Of a stretch of 64,000 nt of DNA, positions 35,997-48,699 are shown piece by piece. The notes under the pieces were generated by a model that was not told where the DNA came from, did not search any database, and saw nothing but the letters and a program-made list of their open reading frames with translations. The translations under genes and the position numbers were made by a program. Origin of the DNA: Panorpa germanica (lineage: Eukaryota > Arthropoda > Insecta > Mecoptera > Panorpidae). Location of the stretch: positions 27,476,759 to 27,540,758 of the forward strand of contig OY783204.1 in NCBI GenBank assembly GCA_963678705.1, read 5' to 3'. Positions within the stretch are counted from its first letter, which is position 1. Every line of letters starts with the position of its first letter.

Positions 35997-38281
35997 ACTA
36001 GCCTATTGGTAGTACAGTTTACGAGAATTCAGTCGCTATGAAAACTTCGTCAGGAGCGAAGCAAAAGTTTTAGCGTCTAGCTAGTAATCCGTCACTGTCC
36101 TAACTAGCGCATTCGGAACATCTTAAGACATTACTCTTAATAAACATAATACAAAGTGACATTTAAATTACTGCCATGTTATGATGACTTAATCCACTAC
36201 AGGGTCATGAAGCTATGAACAAGTGAAACAAGTAACAGTAAATATTTTTCGAACATTTATGTATTATATTTTGAAATTGAGATTGACATGTTTATGTACA
36301 GGAAGTTTTCCTGCATATCTGTTTCCGGAATTTCTATTCGCTAAATTTATGATGTGTATATAGAGATAGTGCGTGGAAGATAAATATTAAACCGCAACCC
36401 TTATATTTATGGAAGGGTTGGTAAACTAATAGAATATAAACCACGTACATATCGAACGATAAGGGCTTGCTTTGTACATATCAATTTTTTTAGGTAGAGA
36501 GTTTTTTTTAATTATGTTTCATTAATTGAGCGATTCTAAATCACAATTATTATTTTACAATTAATTAATGCGAGATATCACCTAGCTGTTGAAATTATAG
36601 AAATATAAAAAAATAATAATTCAAGACATGGCCTTAAAGTCTGTGTTTTGATTTAAAAGCAAAGGATATTGTTACAACCCTGACTAATTTAACAGTCTTA
36701 AGGAATTGTACTTTTTGTACTATATACAAAACGATTTTTCTTATTTTTCGTGTCAGACCTTATTCCCTCTTTTCCCTTATACCTTATTAGTCCCAAGGGC
36801 AACTGAGTACCTTATACTTTTCCTAAACAGCGTGGACTGTCAACGTAGTACTCTAAGTATTTATATTTATTAAGAATAATATAAATAAAATGTATCATAA
36901 ACCTAAAGTGAAAAATATGCTTGTTGTAAGAAAAAAGGAACTTGCGTATTTCGTTTCGGGTTTCTACGTTCTTTAGGGGTGCACTTTCTCGCCATTTTAT
37001 TGAGGGTTTTATGACACTAAAACTTGTCTAGTATAGGTAGTAACATAGGCAATAAAGTATTGGGGTCAAAGCTGGATTTTAGGGGAAACAATTTTATATA
37101 CATATATTGACACATGCAACCCAACTATTAAATAAAACTAGTAAAAAAGTTTACGATTCTGCATATAAAAAAAACTTATTTTGAATATTGGAAATTTGAA
37201 ACCTGGTACACACTAGTGCGACTTTTGACCACGTTATGGAAAGATTTACCTTTTTTTTTACCAAAAACATGCAGACGTAATATTTCACGTAAATATAATT
37301 TACAGTGTCTGTTTTCTGGTTAGGTGGCCGGTGTTCCTTAATTGTTGTCATTTTATCATGTTGGTCAAGTTATTAAGGTGATAAAATAAATAACCATGTA
37401 TACAGACAAAACGGGTTAATATTTAATGATGCAATGATAAAACAGGGACTCCACTCCCTTGACTCCGTTCTACTCCACACAATTTAGAACTTCTGGGAGC
37501 TTTTAGCGTTTTCTCTATTTATATCGTATTCAATCTCTTTCTATTTTTGTGTTGCCTATGTCATTAAAAGTAAAGAACTGCTATTATCGTGATGTTGGTA
37601 ATAAAGTTTATTTCACTCACATTTTAGACTTTTTGCTGGTTTTTTTTTGTTTTTACTTCAAGTATAAACTGTAATGGATTATTTTGGTGAAGTTGGAGAC
37701 AGATATAATTGCAACTTCATCTTGTAGAAGAGCGATTCTCTCTGCGATTTCATTCGCTGTCTAACCTTTTAATAAGCATGATCGGTTTACAGTTTAGATG
37801 TACACAAATTATCAGCTTTGCCATCGCGCAGTCCAGAAAGCACATTACGATTTTATTCAAACTATCACTTTCAATACATTTTAATATTTATGTTCTATAA
37901 CCGAATCTGCGCTATATTTTCTGGATCCAGTTGTTGTATCGTTATCTTAATTAATGAGTATATGCATTGTATAATCATAAATGGTGATAAGAGTTAAATA
38001 AAGTTAATAAAATAAACTCTTTTCATCTGTCTTCGAAATGCTAGTACAGCGTATGTTTCAAGAAGAATTCCGGTTTAATTTTACCCGATTGCCTAAGATG
38101 AAAGTCAGGTTCCTATTTTACCAAAATTGCGGTGGTACCTTTATTCAAATTTGATTTTGGTTTCGTAAAGATATATACCATGGTAGTATAAATAATGTCA
38201 AAAAAACCAATACACTAGCATCTTTCCAATAAAAGATTTGGGAGAGATTTGATAAGTAATAAATATTATAAATTCACTTAC
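35997..38281. other. Intron-like, no gene seen
   Basis: AT-rich. Short frames at 37151 and 37709 lack support. Confidence 0.4.
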
Positions 38282-38319
38282 GATTTGACTCAGGTACAGG
38301 AACAAATGGTTGTCCTCAT
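38282..38319 (-). CDS. 38-nt internal exon of the minus-strand host gene
   Basis: Read on the minus strand, a pyrimidine-rich acceptor (TTTTTTATGTTTCAG) precedes the exon and a donor CAAATC|GTAAGTGAAT follows. Two of three frames hit stops at once. The open frame, which takes two bases to finish a split codon, reads EDNHLFLYLSQI and ends in phase 0. That entry phase is exactly what the ATG exon at 63958 supplies, and the exit phase is what the 48-nt exon at 3704-3751 accepts. The implied upstream intron is about 25.6 kb and the downstream one about 34.5 kb, both filled with repeats. No family recognised from the peptide. Seen: splice motifs and open frame. Inferred: that the three exons belong to one transcript. 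Confidence 0.5.
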
Positions 38320-39112
38320 CTGAAACATAAAAAAGTGTTTTCAAAAGTTCATATTTATTTAAGTAACATTTCAATACTATCAACATTTGCGCTTGTCTTG
38401 TAAAAGATTAATTATTATTATACGAGTATTTAATAAGATTTTCAATTCCGTATTAATTAATTTCAACAATTTCATTTAGATTTAGATTTTTAATATGAAA
38501 CTCAATTATTTATGAAATACGAAAACGTTATTTTTGAGTAAAGCTGAGTCAGCTGTTAAGCAAAATGTAGAGCAACTGACGGTTAAGTCACCCCTAAAAT
38601 AAAATTCACACACATTTAAGCTTAAGGCAGTGCTTGTTATTCACCAGTAAAAAAATGTAACAAAATCAGCTTTAGGCGACAGTTTTGACAGGTCTTTGTA
38701 TGAGATACAGACAAAAACCTGCTTCTACATGATTCCTGTGACAATAAATGATATCTTACAGTTCCTGAGGGTTTGTTAAGACCCTCCCCTTGCCCCCATT
38801 CCACCCCTTGAGTAAAGAAAGAAACTGTGTACCGACGCGACATTACATCTTATGTCGAAGGGTGTACATGAACATTCCTGTTACCTTTATCTTGTTATCT
38901 TTAAGGGTGGGTACACCCTATTGTGTAGGTGATGCTACCCTTGAATTGGTTTTTATGATTAAAATATATTTAACCAAAAAAATGTAGATTCTATTTTTAT
39001 ATTTGCTTTGTTTTTAAGACGAAATTATTTAGACACCTCCTTTTTATTATCTAACTTATCTCAGGGTCTAATCTAACGTAAACTTATGCGAAACTGACAA
39101 AGAAAACTCGCG

Positions 39113-39210
39113 ACTCGCGAGATTCAAATACATAAATGTACTTTGGTTGTTGCGCGAGAATGCAAGGCCCCGAGCGGTTGCCCTGCTTTCCACCCCCTAA
39201 GGCCGCCGAT
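39113..39210. repeat. Fragment of the 34.0-kb hAT-like family
   Basis: It shares CGCGAGATTCAAATA, GTTGTTGCGCGAGAATGC and CACCCCCTAA with 34260-34382. It ends at GGCCGCCGAT. Confidence 0.6.
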
Positions 39211-39224
39211 CACTCTGTCGATCA

Positions 39225-39545
39225 CTCTTTATGTTACATCCTTTTCCTTTTTCTAACTATCCTGCTATTACTATTATTCATTCCTTATCTACTCCTCTTC
39301 TTTGTTAATTCGCATGGTAGTGTTTTCTTTTCTCATTCCTCTTTTCTTTATATGTCTTTCTTATTCTTTCCCTCCTTCCCTATACATCATTCATCCTTTC
39401 AATTCTATTTTCTACTTTATATATAAACTCACTCTTCCATGTTATAACCTCTCTGATTCCTCCATACATATTCTACATCCTCTCTTCTTCTTCCTGGTAT
39501 TTGTTTTCCTTCTCCTCTCTATACTCCTACTCCTTTCTCTGAGAT
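39225..39545 (-). mobile_element. Degenerate LINE fragment (15.3-kb family)
   Basis: Purine-rich on the minus strand, with a GGATGTAGAATATGTATGGA segment that gives the CRICMEESERL knuckle-like sequence in one frame. Heavily decayed. The long plus-strand frames at 39136-39547 are pyrimidine-rich shadows. Confidence 0.5.
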
Positions 39546-40294
39546 AATCCGGTACTACCTCCTTCGAGCATATTAAAATATATATTTTATAAATTTTGTA
39601 TCTGTTTAACATTAGACTGCACTATTTTAAACAAAGTTAAGCTACTTATAAAACCGTCTAATGTTCGCAATTACCATATTTGTTCTACTTCTCACTTTGC
39701 GATAAACTAGCCTAGGTCCGTATACCAATAGTCATTTGTACTTAGTTACCTTCAATCGGACTACAAAATATACAGAACGCTTTGCATATGGTATTACTCG
39801 TGGTGTTTAAGAACAATGGTGACGGTGACCCAGAGCGTTCCTCCCCCCCCCCCGCGCAAACAGAATTCGTAACGGAAAATATAGGCTACAATAGCAGACG
39901 TAGAAATGTATAGTTAAGTCGTCACGGGGGTGAGGGGGTTGAGTTGTGTGTTTCTCTGTAAACCAAGTAAATGTGTATGTGAGAGAGGATTAAGGCGACC
40001 AATAGGTGAACCGCAAGGAAATTATAATTTATGATGACCTAACACGTAGCCAGTACATAATCGTCGCTTTATGTTCGGACTATGAGATGCAGGCCGCAAA
40101 TGAAGGAAGGATAATACCAATAACTAAGACAAAGGGTCTACTTGCATAAATTAAATTAATCCTATTGTTACGTCATGGCCTGTAACATTTGGACATGTTT
40201 CTAAATATAAATTATGGTATTTGCTTGTGTTTCAATTTGGGGAAGACATCTTAGTCCACCGTGATGTCACCAGTATATCATAATTATGGTAAGC
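39546..40294. other. No gene seen; poly-C tract
   Basis: A ten-base C run lies in TCCTCCCCCCCCCC at about 39840-39853, and a G-rich patch near 39926-39945. Otherwise unremarkable. Confidence 0.4.
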
Positions 40295-40389
40295 GTCCGC
40301 ATGGCTCGCAATAAAGATAAAATATCTATTAGATAGCCAAGCCACTATGTACTAAATAAGGAATTGTAGGTTCGAATCCCACTTCTGAC
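40295..40389 (+). tRNA. tRNA-Leu-like relic (pseudogene or SINE head)
   Basis: GTAGGTTCGAATCCCACTTC and CTGAC reproduce the T arm and 3' acceptor strand of eukaryotic tRNA-Leu, with one mismatch in the T stem. The 5' part (GTCCGCATGGCTCGC) is a weak echo of the tRNA-Leu 5' end. The anticodon arm does not fold convincingly, so this is not a functional tRNA. Confidence 0.4.
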
Positions 40390-41555
40390 TTGACATTTTA
40401 TTAATCAAATAAATTGTTGGCGTGAATTGACAAATCTTATCCATAATAATATTCAATAAGAGCTATAATTTTAAGTGTCTCTTAACAAGAGCTATATTTT
40501 GTATTTCATTTATTTCTGTATTTGTAAAATATTTCATAATGTACAAATTAACATTCCATTACACAAAGTTTGATGTTCTGTAACTCCTAATTAAATAACG
40601 CTATTAAGAGCAATTAATTATTATCTTTACGACACTACTCTCGAATTTCTTCATATTTATATTTTTTACGCTGTTTGTTTGTAGTATAAATATTTTCAAC
40701 ATAAATATCTGACTTTCAACACACTGAATCATCTGCCTGCGTTGTATAGTATAGTGTTGTGCTTATTTTAAATAGGAAGCTAAAAATAAAACAAGCAAAA
40801 CATTTACAAATAGATTAGCGAAAATGTTGTCATTGAAATTGCACAGTCACACTCAGGGATACTTTGAATGTGCTCTATGAATTCAAGGAGTAGTTTATGT
40901 AACTATCATGATGATTTCAGTGGTACAAATATTTATTTATTATGTTTTAACATTTATTAAATTCAAGTGAAATTTATTTGGCTTTAGTTTATTCAACCTT
41001 CTTGCCTATGAACGATAGTTACAGAATATATTACAGTCATATATATATAATATATAAACTACATTTTACCTTTGCTAAAATGGCGAAGGTCTGTGGCTCT
41101 GGGTACTTAGACTATATAGATTTATAAATAAGCTTACAGAAACAAAACGACTGTTAACTTGTTTTTGTTTGTCTTAGTATTATTCTGCAGTTAAAACAGG
41201 TGTTCTACCGTTTAAACATAAATTAAAACTTTTAACGAGTAGTTGTTATATCATATTTAATTCATTAATATTTTAAGTGCATACTTAACTCTCATAACAA
41301 ATACTCATACCTTGAAGTTACCTATGTTGTATGGATACACCATAATAAACAATGGTGAATTAACCATCCCGTGGGGAAAACTAAATAGACGCCACGCCGT
41401 GAGAAAATAGAAACTTGAGCTCAGATGTGAACCAACTGTAGAATTAAATTTACAGTGGATAGAATGAAACCAAGGGCTCTATTCCTGACGGACTTCTTTT
41501 CTCCAAATTCCGTATGATATTTGATAAAAGAAGAATAGTTTCCAACATGTTACTA
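40390..41555. other. No secure gene
   Basis: AT-rich. Contains only the weak exon candidate at 41070-41111. Confidence 0.4.
41070..41111 (-). CDS. Weak minus-strand exon candidate
   Basis: On the minus strand an acceptor-like TTATAAATCTATATAG and a donor AGCAAAG|GTAAAAT enclose 42 nt open in phase 0 (SKYPEPQTFAILAK). It lies between the ATG exon and the 38-nt exon, but its phase fits neither neighbour: joining from the ATG exon makes an immediate stop. It is therefore not part of that chain as modelled. It could be an unrelated or chance signal. Confidence 0.12.
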
Positions 41556-41685
41556 CCCTACAAACAATGTTGACAAGATTCGTATAGGATTCGTATTAGA
41601 ATCGTATAAGATTCGAACGGATTGAAGCGAATCGTATAAGAATCGTATAAGATTCGTACGAGATTTGGAAAAATTGTTTGTAGGG
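41556..41685. mobile_element. 130-bp TA-flanked micro-MITE with internal tandem repeat
   Basis: CCCTACAAACAAT at the left end and ATTGTTTGTAGGG at the right end are perfect inverted repeats, extending to 17 of 18 with flanks; TA stands on both sides. The interior consists almost wholly of GATTCGTATAG / GAATCGTATAA-like units in both orientations. TA duplication fits Tc1/mariner-type mobilisation. Confidence 0.65.
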
Positions 41686-41689
41686 TAAT

Positions 41690-43740
41690 AAAGAATATTC
41701 GAAAGCGTACATCGATAACAATTATTATATTTTCACCCGTTTCCGATCACTGGCAACAGTGCTCGACCCTGTTTCAAGTGCCCAACTAATAACTTGGCCA
41801 ATTAAGTGGCCAAGTCGTTATTAGATTTACGAATGAATACAGTTAAAATAATATTTAGTGAATTTCACAACTGTTTGAAAACTGAATGTTGTAACAAATG
41901 TTCCATTAAATTAATGGGAAAACTTTCAAGACCACATTGGTTTTGTAATTTATTACTTAATTAAACAAAGTTTCATACATTGGTTTTCGATGCCGACCCT
42001 CTCTTTCCCCCCTCTCTGTATCTGTCTCTATCTTTCGCTGTGTCTATACGTATGTGTGTCCCTTTCTTTCTGTATCTCTGTGGTGTTGTTTCACCGCCGT
42101 TAGCAACTTGGCCAGCCAACCCCATAGGAGCAGGACCCACCTAATGTTAAACATCATAAAAAACAAGCATTAGGACGGGAGTGGGGAACGTTTCTACCAT
42201 GCAAGACCGTAGTGATAGTACGGCTTCTAGTGAAGCTTCTACATTAATGTAACATCATATTATACGGACGTATAACCTTTTTCAATACAGTGATGAATTG
42301 ATAAACACCAAATTAGAATATCCTCCCATGATTAATTGTATTTATGCGAAACAACTCCAATTCATTGAGAGGACACTGTAACTCTCACCGCGGTACATAC
42401 CTACACCCGTGCATCAAAAGTGTGCCTTACTTGTTTTAATAACCTTGAACCTAATTTACGTAGATTAGGTGCCTGAAATTTAATAAAATAGACTACTCAA
42501 TAACTTAATTAATGTTTTTGTTAATGATAAACTTTATCATTAATGATAATTTCACATTACAAACACCACTTACATCAACCTCAATCAAAGAGATCACCAG
42601 AAACACACCAATTACAACCCTCTGCTACTGGCTATATCTTAATAATCAACTAAATTTCCTTAATTAGGTAAACTGAAACATTTTCATCATCTCAATACAA
42701 CTAAATATCATAACTTTCGACCAGATATTACCGACCAAAATCGCTGGTTACTTAAATATAAATTACTTGGTGTCTAAAATGTCTCTGTATATGTATGGGT
42801 ATTCAAATTATCCCCTCTACATCCATTTCCCCACTCCATCAAAATATTACCAGCTACTACATTGAATTAGAAGCCATAAATCCAAACAGCCTGGCCGGGC
42901 CACTGGTTTCGGGTATTATCTATTGACTATCTTTAACCTAATATTTGCAGATGTGCTACTCAACCGCCAGTGCCACATTACGGTTGATTTATGTACTAAT
43001 CCATTTGTAAATTAATGTTTTGTATGTTATCAATAGATTACATAGTTTTGATTATTTCTAAGTAAATAAAATTCTAGTTTATGTTTGGATATTTTAAAAC
43101 TATATTAAAAAGTTAAGTAGATTACATTTTGAATTTAAAAATAACGAAAAAAAATAATATAATTTTATATTTAACGAAACGAGAAAACGAAATTTCGCCG
43201 CGGATAATAAAATTTCGCATTGGAAGAAATAATACATTGCACTCTTAAATTAACTACGTTGGTGTTGTACTTTACATTTCAAACAAAATAAATGAATTTC
43301 CTCTCCCTTTAAAAAAACATCATTTTCATTAAATCTGAATAAAATATTTTCTTTGTTAACCATTTCCTTAAGAAAACAAACTTGCCTTTACTTAATATCC
43401 TGACACTTCTTAAAATATATTTTAAAATAATGGAACATTTGCATAATTAGTTTGTTCTTGTATTTTGACGCTTTATTAAGAGAGTTACTCATTATCATTT
43501 TAACGGTTCATTTAATCAGGAACTGTGAACAAGTCTTTGAAGTTTAAGAAATGGGCGTGTCGTTAAAAAAAGAAAGAAATTAAAAGTTAACTTCAAAGAC
43601 AATCACTGCTTTTATTAAAGGAAAGGGCGACGCTGGCGCTGTAAGGAAAACTTGAAGAATCAAGAATGCTACTTATGTTGAAAATATATTTGTTTTATTT
43701 TGTAAGTTAAGGTAAGCGTGCAAAACAAGAATGTGTATAC
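41690..43740. other. No gene seen
   Basis: A pyrimidine-rich stretch (CTCTCTTTCCCCCCTCTCTG and beyond, 42000-42085) and otherwise AT-rich DNA. Confidence 0.4.
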
Positions 43741-44409
43741 AGGGTAAGGTCAAAACGATATAAAAAAAGCATATTTTCGTTAATGTTTTTTGACGACACA
43801 GTTAATATAAAATTATTTCTATAATTACTACATGGTAAAATGACATTTGAAGAATATTTTGTGAAATTTTCATAAATAAATGTCAAGAATGTCTCCGCAG
43901 ACGTCACAAAAAAAGTAACATTATGGTGCCACTCATAACTCATCACTGGATTTTCTGAAATCGAAAACACAAGTTTCTGCAGGTAACGCTGTCAAGTTTT
44001 TCTTTTTGTATTGATTTTTCAGTTTTTTACAGCACTTAAAAATCAAAATATCGATTTTTCATGAAAAGAATCAGAAACTTTGTTATTTTAAAATACGTTA
44101 AAATTAAAAAATAAAAATAAACTCGACTGCGTTACCTCGGCATGTATGTAAAGAAAGAGTGTGCAAAATTTCAAAAGAATCGGTCCAGTATATTTTGAGC
44201 TAGAAAGGGCACCGACTCTGAAAAAGCTAAGTGTGAGAAACCGCATTCAAAAGTTTCAAAGTAACACGAAAGCAGACAGAGAGGTGAAGATTTGAAACTC
44301 TATATCTCCGACAGTTTTACGTCAATCGACTTCAAATTTTTACACAATAAACTTAATATATTGTACAATAATATAAATAAATTAAGTCAGTTGAAACCTT
44401 ACCCCCCCT
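43741..44409 (+). mobile_element. TTAA-family MITE, longest copy (P4)
   Basis: It starts AGGGTAAGGTCAAAACGA and ends AACCTTACCCCCCCT next to TTAA (44410-44413). About 669 bp, with a middle section (ACCTCGGCATGTATGTAAAG to AAAAAGCTAAG) that P3 lacks. The left flank is not TTAA, so that end is mutated or recombined. The 87-codon minus-strand frame at 43707-43970 is a by-product. Confidence 0.75.
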
Positions 44410-44413
44410 TTAA

Positions 44414-46475
44414 GTATTATCCGTATACCTTTTTTTAAAAAGATCCATTTTACTATTTCGGAAGTTTTTAACCTTATTATGGGCTCTAATAAAACTGGAG
44501 GTCCTCTGCTTCAACATACAGCTACAGAATCAATCGGAGGGTGTGTTTCAGCCCCCCTAAACGCAATATTCAAGTAAACGTTCGCGCTGTTCAACTTTCA
44601 TCATTACCAATCATTCAACAAATCACTGCACAATATGGTTTACATTGTTGCAGACAAATTGTCGGTTTTCCTTTCATCAGTCGTTTGCTATAATCACGCT
44701 AGAACAATTGATTTGTTTGTATGCGTGTGATCAATTCACACACACACAAATACAAACACAATATACACTAGTATTGTAAACATAATGCTGTAACATTTGG
44801 GTTTAAACGCCAAATATTAAATATTTAGATCAAGCTGTGGGTTTCGGTATTTTAATTACAAAGATACATACGCTATGTGGTTTGGCGTTGGTGTACTACA
44901 GGGAGAGGGAGGGGGAGAGCAAAGGGGAGTCAGAATAGGCCAGCCGAAGAGCAGTTGTATTAAATTTAATAGCATACTTCATAGCATGCGTTAATTAATG
45001 CGAGAATGTTAATGGAAAAACATAATTAAATAATATTTTTAAAAATGTAAGTGTTTTTCACTCTTGTAGACATAAAAGAACAAACCCATTAAACAGAAAA
45101 CGTAAGGTTACGTATTATTATTTACAAAATTATTATTGTCAAGTTATTATTACAATGAAAGCGGTTTAAGATCCAGATAGAAAATTGTCTTGCAAATGCA
45201 AGCTTGTTATAATTTCTACCTCTAACATAGAAATTGTAACGCAGTGTACAAGGTTCAACTTCATAGCGTGCTACAAGCTAATTCCAGCGTCATATTTCTA
45301 CATGAGAAACGACGATATTATTATTAAGCAATACAGATGTTTCTTGCTTTAAAAGCAGCAAATTTTCGAATTACAAAGAATATTTTAATCCACTTAGACA
45401 ATTATGAGACCTACTGTACTTAAGATAAGTTTTAACTTGCTGAAACATCTTTTAGCAGACGCAGCAGTTGATGGACAATAAACAAAATACTCAACTTTTT
45501 GGCGAAAATAATCTAATAAAAATAATATTTGGCAAAAACAATGCCACTCCTACAAATTTACAGTCTATTAGGAATCTCTAGGAATGAATCTACTCTTAAT
45601 AAAAATTCTTTAAAGGCCATAACATCAATCTAGTTCATTAGTGAAACATTTCCGAATATTGAGTTTTGAGATAACGACGAAAACAATATTCTAGTTTCAA
45701 AAATTCCAGCGGTATTCCACAAGTTGAGTTATGTCAGTATCGAATCCGATAGAGTACAATTCTACATATAACAAATTCGGAGATATCTCAGTAATCAACT
45801 GGACTGGTGAGAAATTAGCTAATGTTATGTAATATACGCCTGACAATTCAAACAGATAACCCGCTTAATGTATTAACTGTATCCAGCGTTTAACGCCTGC
45901 CGTGTTTACGGCTGCAACCTGATTGTTTTATAATTTGATTAAACCGTGTGATATATTTTTATATTAAATCCGTTGATTGCGTTTACCTTGTTAAATAAAT
46001 GTTCAACCCTTACAAACAAACCGCCCTTATTTATACACGTCTGTATATCGTTGTTACAGGGGTAGGTTTTATCATATTACATACATATTTTGTACGGTTT
46101 GTTTATTATTTTATGAAATTTATAACCAACCATTAAATACATGAAAATTCCCATAAAATAAACGGAACATTATTTTCAGGTTTTATGAAATTATTTTTCA
46201 AACACTAATGACCTTTTGTGAGGGTAGTAATTGACTACAAGTTAATAAACTATTAAGTGACATATTCACCTACTTTTTATCCCTTTTATTTTAATTGATT
46301 TTTATATTTTTCTCTCACTCTGTAACTGCTTATAATTTTTATTTAATTGATTTTGAAATCGTATGGCTTTTATTCATATTATGAGTTGTTAATTTTTTAC
46401 AGCGGTAATTCAGTCTGTTTGACAATTTTAGAAGGGAGTTTTTAAGTAAGATTTACAAGACTGGAGACGTAATGG
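44414..46475. other. No secure gene
   Basis: A purine-rich patch at 44900-44930. An acceptor TTTTTCACTCTTGTAG (45070) and a donor AAAAC|GTAAGG (45103) enclose 32 nt open in one frame (HKRTNPLNRK), too short and isolated to call. Confidence 0.35.
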
Positions 46476-47094
46476 GTCCTATGTCTTAATTTCTATAAAA
46501 GTGTACTATATATTGATAAAGTGGGTTACTAGAACCTCAAATGTTTAATTATTTTTTAAAAACTCCTTATATGTTAAGAGATATTAACAATTAAAAAAGT
46601 TATTTTGTCTCTTTAATTATTAAAGGGATTCAACGTTGTACACATTCCCAGTGCATGTGACATCACAATCCTTGTGTAAGGTTACCAAGCTCTGCTATAT
46701 ATATTTATGTATCAAAATATCAAATATTATTTACAGCTATTTCAAGGAACAATAAAATTTCAATATTATGTCTGCCTTAACAGGGTTAAATTAAATAAAA
46801 ACTTATTATTCTTTGACTTGACTTGATTATTTGACTACCAACAGCTACAAAACATTACCACAGCACTGACCTACTCAACAAATAACTGACGTTAAAATGC
46901 ATTTCACGTCATACAAATATGGCCGACCATTTCTATCGCTAAAACTACAATTCAAACTTTTAATTGCTATATCTCCGTCAACATTTAGATATTTAATAAA
47001 ATAGACAGGCCAATACACATTTATTAACAATAATTTCAATCAACAATTGAAAAATCGCACACTAAAAAATGAGGACACAAGTCCATTGTCTTAA
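46476..47094 (-). repeat. 0.65-kb dispersed repeat, copy 2 (inverted)
   Basis: Reverse partner of 35337-35996. At its two outer edges GTCCTATGTCTTAA (46476-46489) and GTCCATTGTCTTAA (47081-47094) form a direct repeat differing at two bases. The first of these also exists at the matching edge of copy 1, so it belongs to the element. Confidence 0.75.
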
Positions 47095-47277
47095 GACAGT
47101 CTAACTATTCGGTTAGGTACTTTGGAATATATGAGGATGAAACTTGCAAAAAGTTTGTTTTGAGAATTCATGTAATATTAAGTGAAACCTTATAATATTA
47201 AGTAAATACTTTTTTACCCTAAATCCTTAAAAAGAACTTCTTAAGATGATATAATCCCCAGAACGATCTACTTAGAG

Positions 47278-47613
47278 AAAACAGTAAAAACTGAAAAGAA
47301 CTTTGCGCACCTATTAAAAGGAGGCAGTGAAGGGAAGAGGTGGATTGCGGAGATAGAGAGAAGGAGCGGGAAAAGAGAGTGAAGGGTACACTAGAAACAG
47401 TTAAACTTCAGTTCAGAAAATAGAGGATTTACGGAGAGGAGATAAGGAAGACAAGAGGTGGATGGTGGAGATAGAGCCAAGAAGAAGTAGTAAAGAAAAA
47501 GAAACAATGCCGAGTAGGAAGCTAGAAAATATAGTTAGAATTATTAAAAATGTTAAATATTGAAAGAATGTGAAATCTAACGACACACACATTAAATGAA
47601 TAAATAAAAAATA
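47278..47613 (+). mobile_element. LINE 3' end with roughly 29-bp target duplication (15.3-kb family)
   Basis: The plus strand reads LLKGGSEGKRWIAEIERRSG, as at 15.5 kb, then a stop and an A-rich (AATAAATAAAA) end. The sequence at 47249-47277 (ATATAATCCCCAGAACGATC and onward) recurs at 47614-47642 with a few differences. An internal duplication repeats AGAGGTGGAT...GGAGATAGAG about 110 bp apart. 5'-truncated. Confidence 0.75.
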
Positions 47614-47642
47614 ATATAATCCTCAAAACGATCTACTTAAGA

Positions 47643-48524
47643 AGTAGTACTATAATTGTTATAATATATTGTACACAAAACGTTGTATTTTGGGTAAAAT
47701 CGTTTACTCAGTAGGTAACTTTTGTTATGTTAGAAAAACCATAATTTATAAACGTAACTGTGCTTAACGTAACGTTCAAATACGTTGTGTTTTTTAAGAT
47801 AATTATGTAAATATACTGCTTAGATACGAGTGTATATATATCATTCCTTTATCTTTAATAATGTGAACGGAATGGCTTGTCTAATGCATGTAAGACAAAC
47901 GTAATGTGTTCCTTTAAACGACCTACAATGGACAAAATTAATTATTCCGTATAACAACGAGCAATAAGAATAAGAAGAAGAATAAGAACCAGGTCAAATA
48001 TCTACTAATGATGTTCTTCATCTGCATAATGTCAACAAGACTTGGCGGCGTCTCTCTAATTGGCAATAACTTAATTGTACAATGTCAGCAATAATGACGT
48101 CATGAACTATGTTATAAGTGCATGTTGGTGCATCGTACAAGTGTTGACGTGGCATTGAAAATAAACTGCTGATATTACAAGTATGTTTGTGAGTTTTAGA
48201 GATATTATAATAATGCCAAGTTTTGTAGTTCTGTCAGATGAACTATTAGTTGCATCATGAAGGTTTGATGGATTTTTGACAGCTTGATACAAGTCCAAAT
48301 CTATTAACTTATAGCGACAAATTTAGCACGTTACATCACGCGGATATTTACAAATATATTGTAAATAGTGTTTTTGCCAAGTGGTACTACATTCTTGTGC
48401 CTTAACTCATTTATTTACATGTCATTGTGCTTAATTCAATTTTTGATCCTTATTAAATCTAAACATTCTCACTCCTTCCAAACAAAAAATATATGTATCC
48501 TTATAAAAATAAAAACAAAACTGT
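47643..48524. other. No gene seen
   Basis: AT-rich; the 63-codon minus-strand frame at 48107-48298 has no further support. Confidence 0.4.
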
Positions 48525-48690
48525 TACTGCTACTGCTTCGCTCCTCCTGCCACTTTCCATCCTGTTTCTACTCTGCCATTACTTTTTCTTTCCTTGTTCC
48601 TTTTCTCTATCTCCGCCATCCACCTCTTCCCTTTAATAACTGCCCAATATTATTTTCGCTTATTACCTTTTTCTCACATGAAAACTTATT
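48525..48690 (-). mobile_element. LINE fragment (15.3-kb family)
   Basis: CTTTTTCTATCTCCGCCATC and TTTAATAACTGC match 15450-15520 in the same orientation. The plus-strand 129-codon frame at 48368-48757 is a shadow of this pyrimidine-rich strand. Confidence 0.65.
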
Positions 48691-48699
48691 TATATATTT

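Noticed and set aside
39136-39547. Two overlapping plus-strand ORFs of 96 and 81 codons
   Set aside because: Hydrophobic T/C-rich translation of a degenerate minus-strand LINE and a hAT-like fragment.
39752-39762. 11-nt minus-strand block between TATATTTTGTAG and GTAACT
   Set aside because: Below credible exon length without transcript evidence.
43707-43970. 87-codon minus-strand ORF
   Set aside because: Lies in a TTAA-family MITE; the same frame appears in fragments at other copies.
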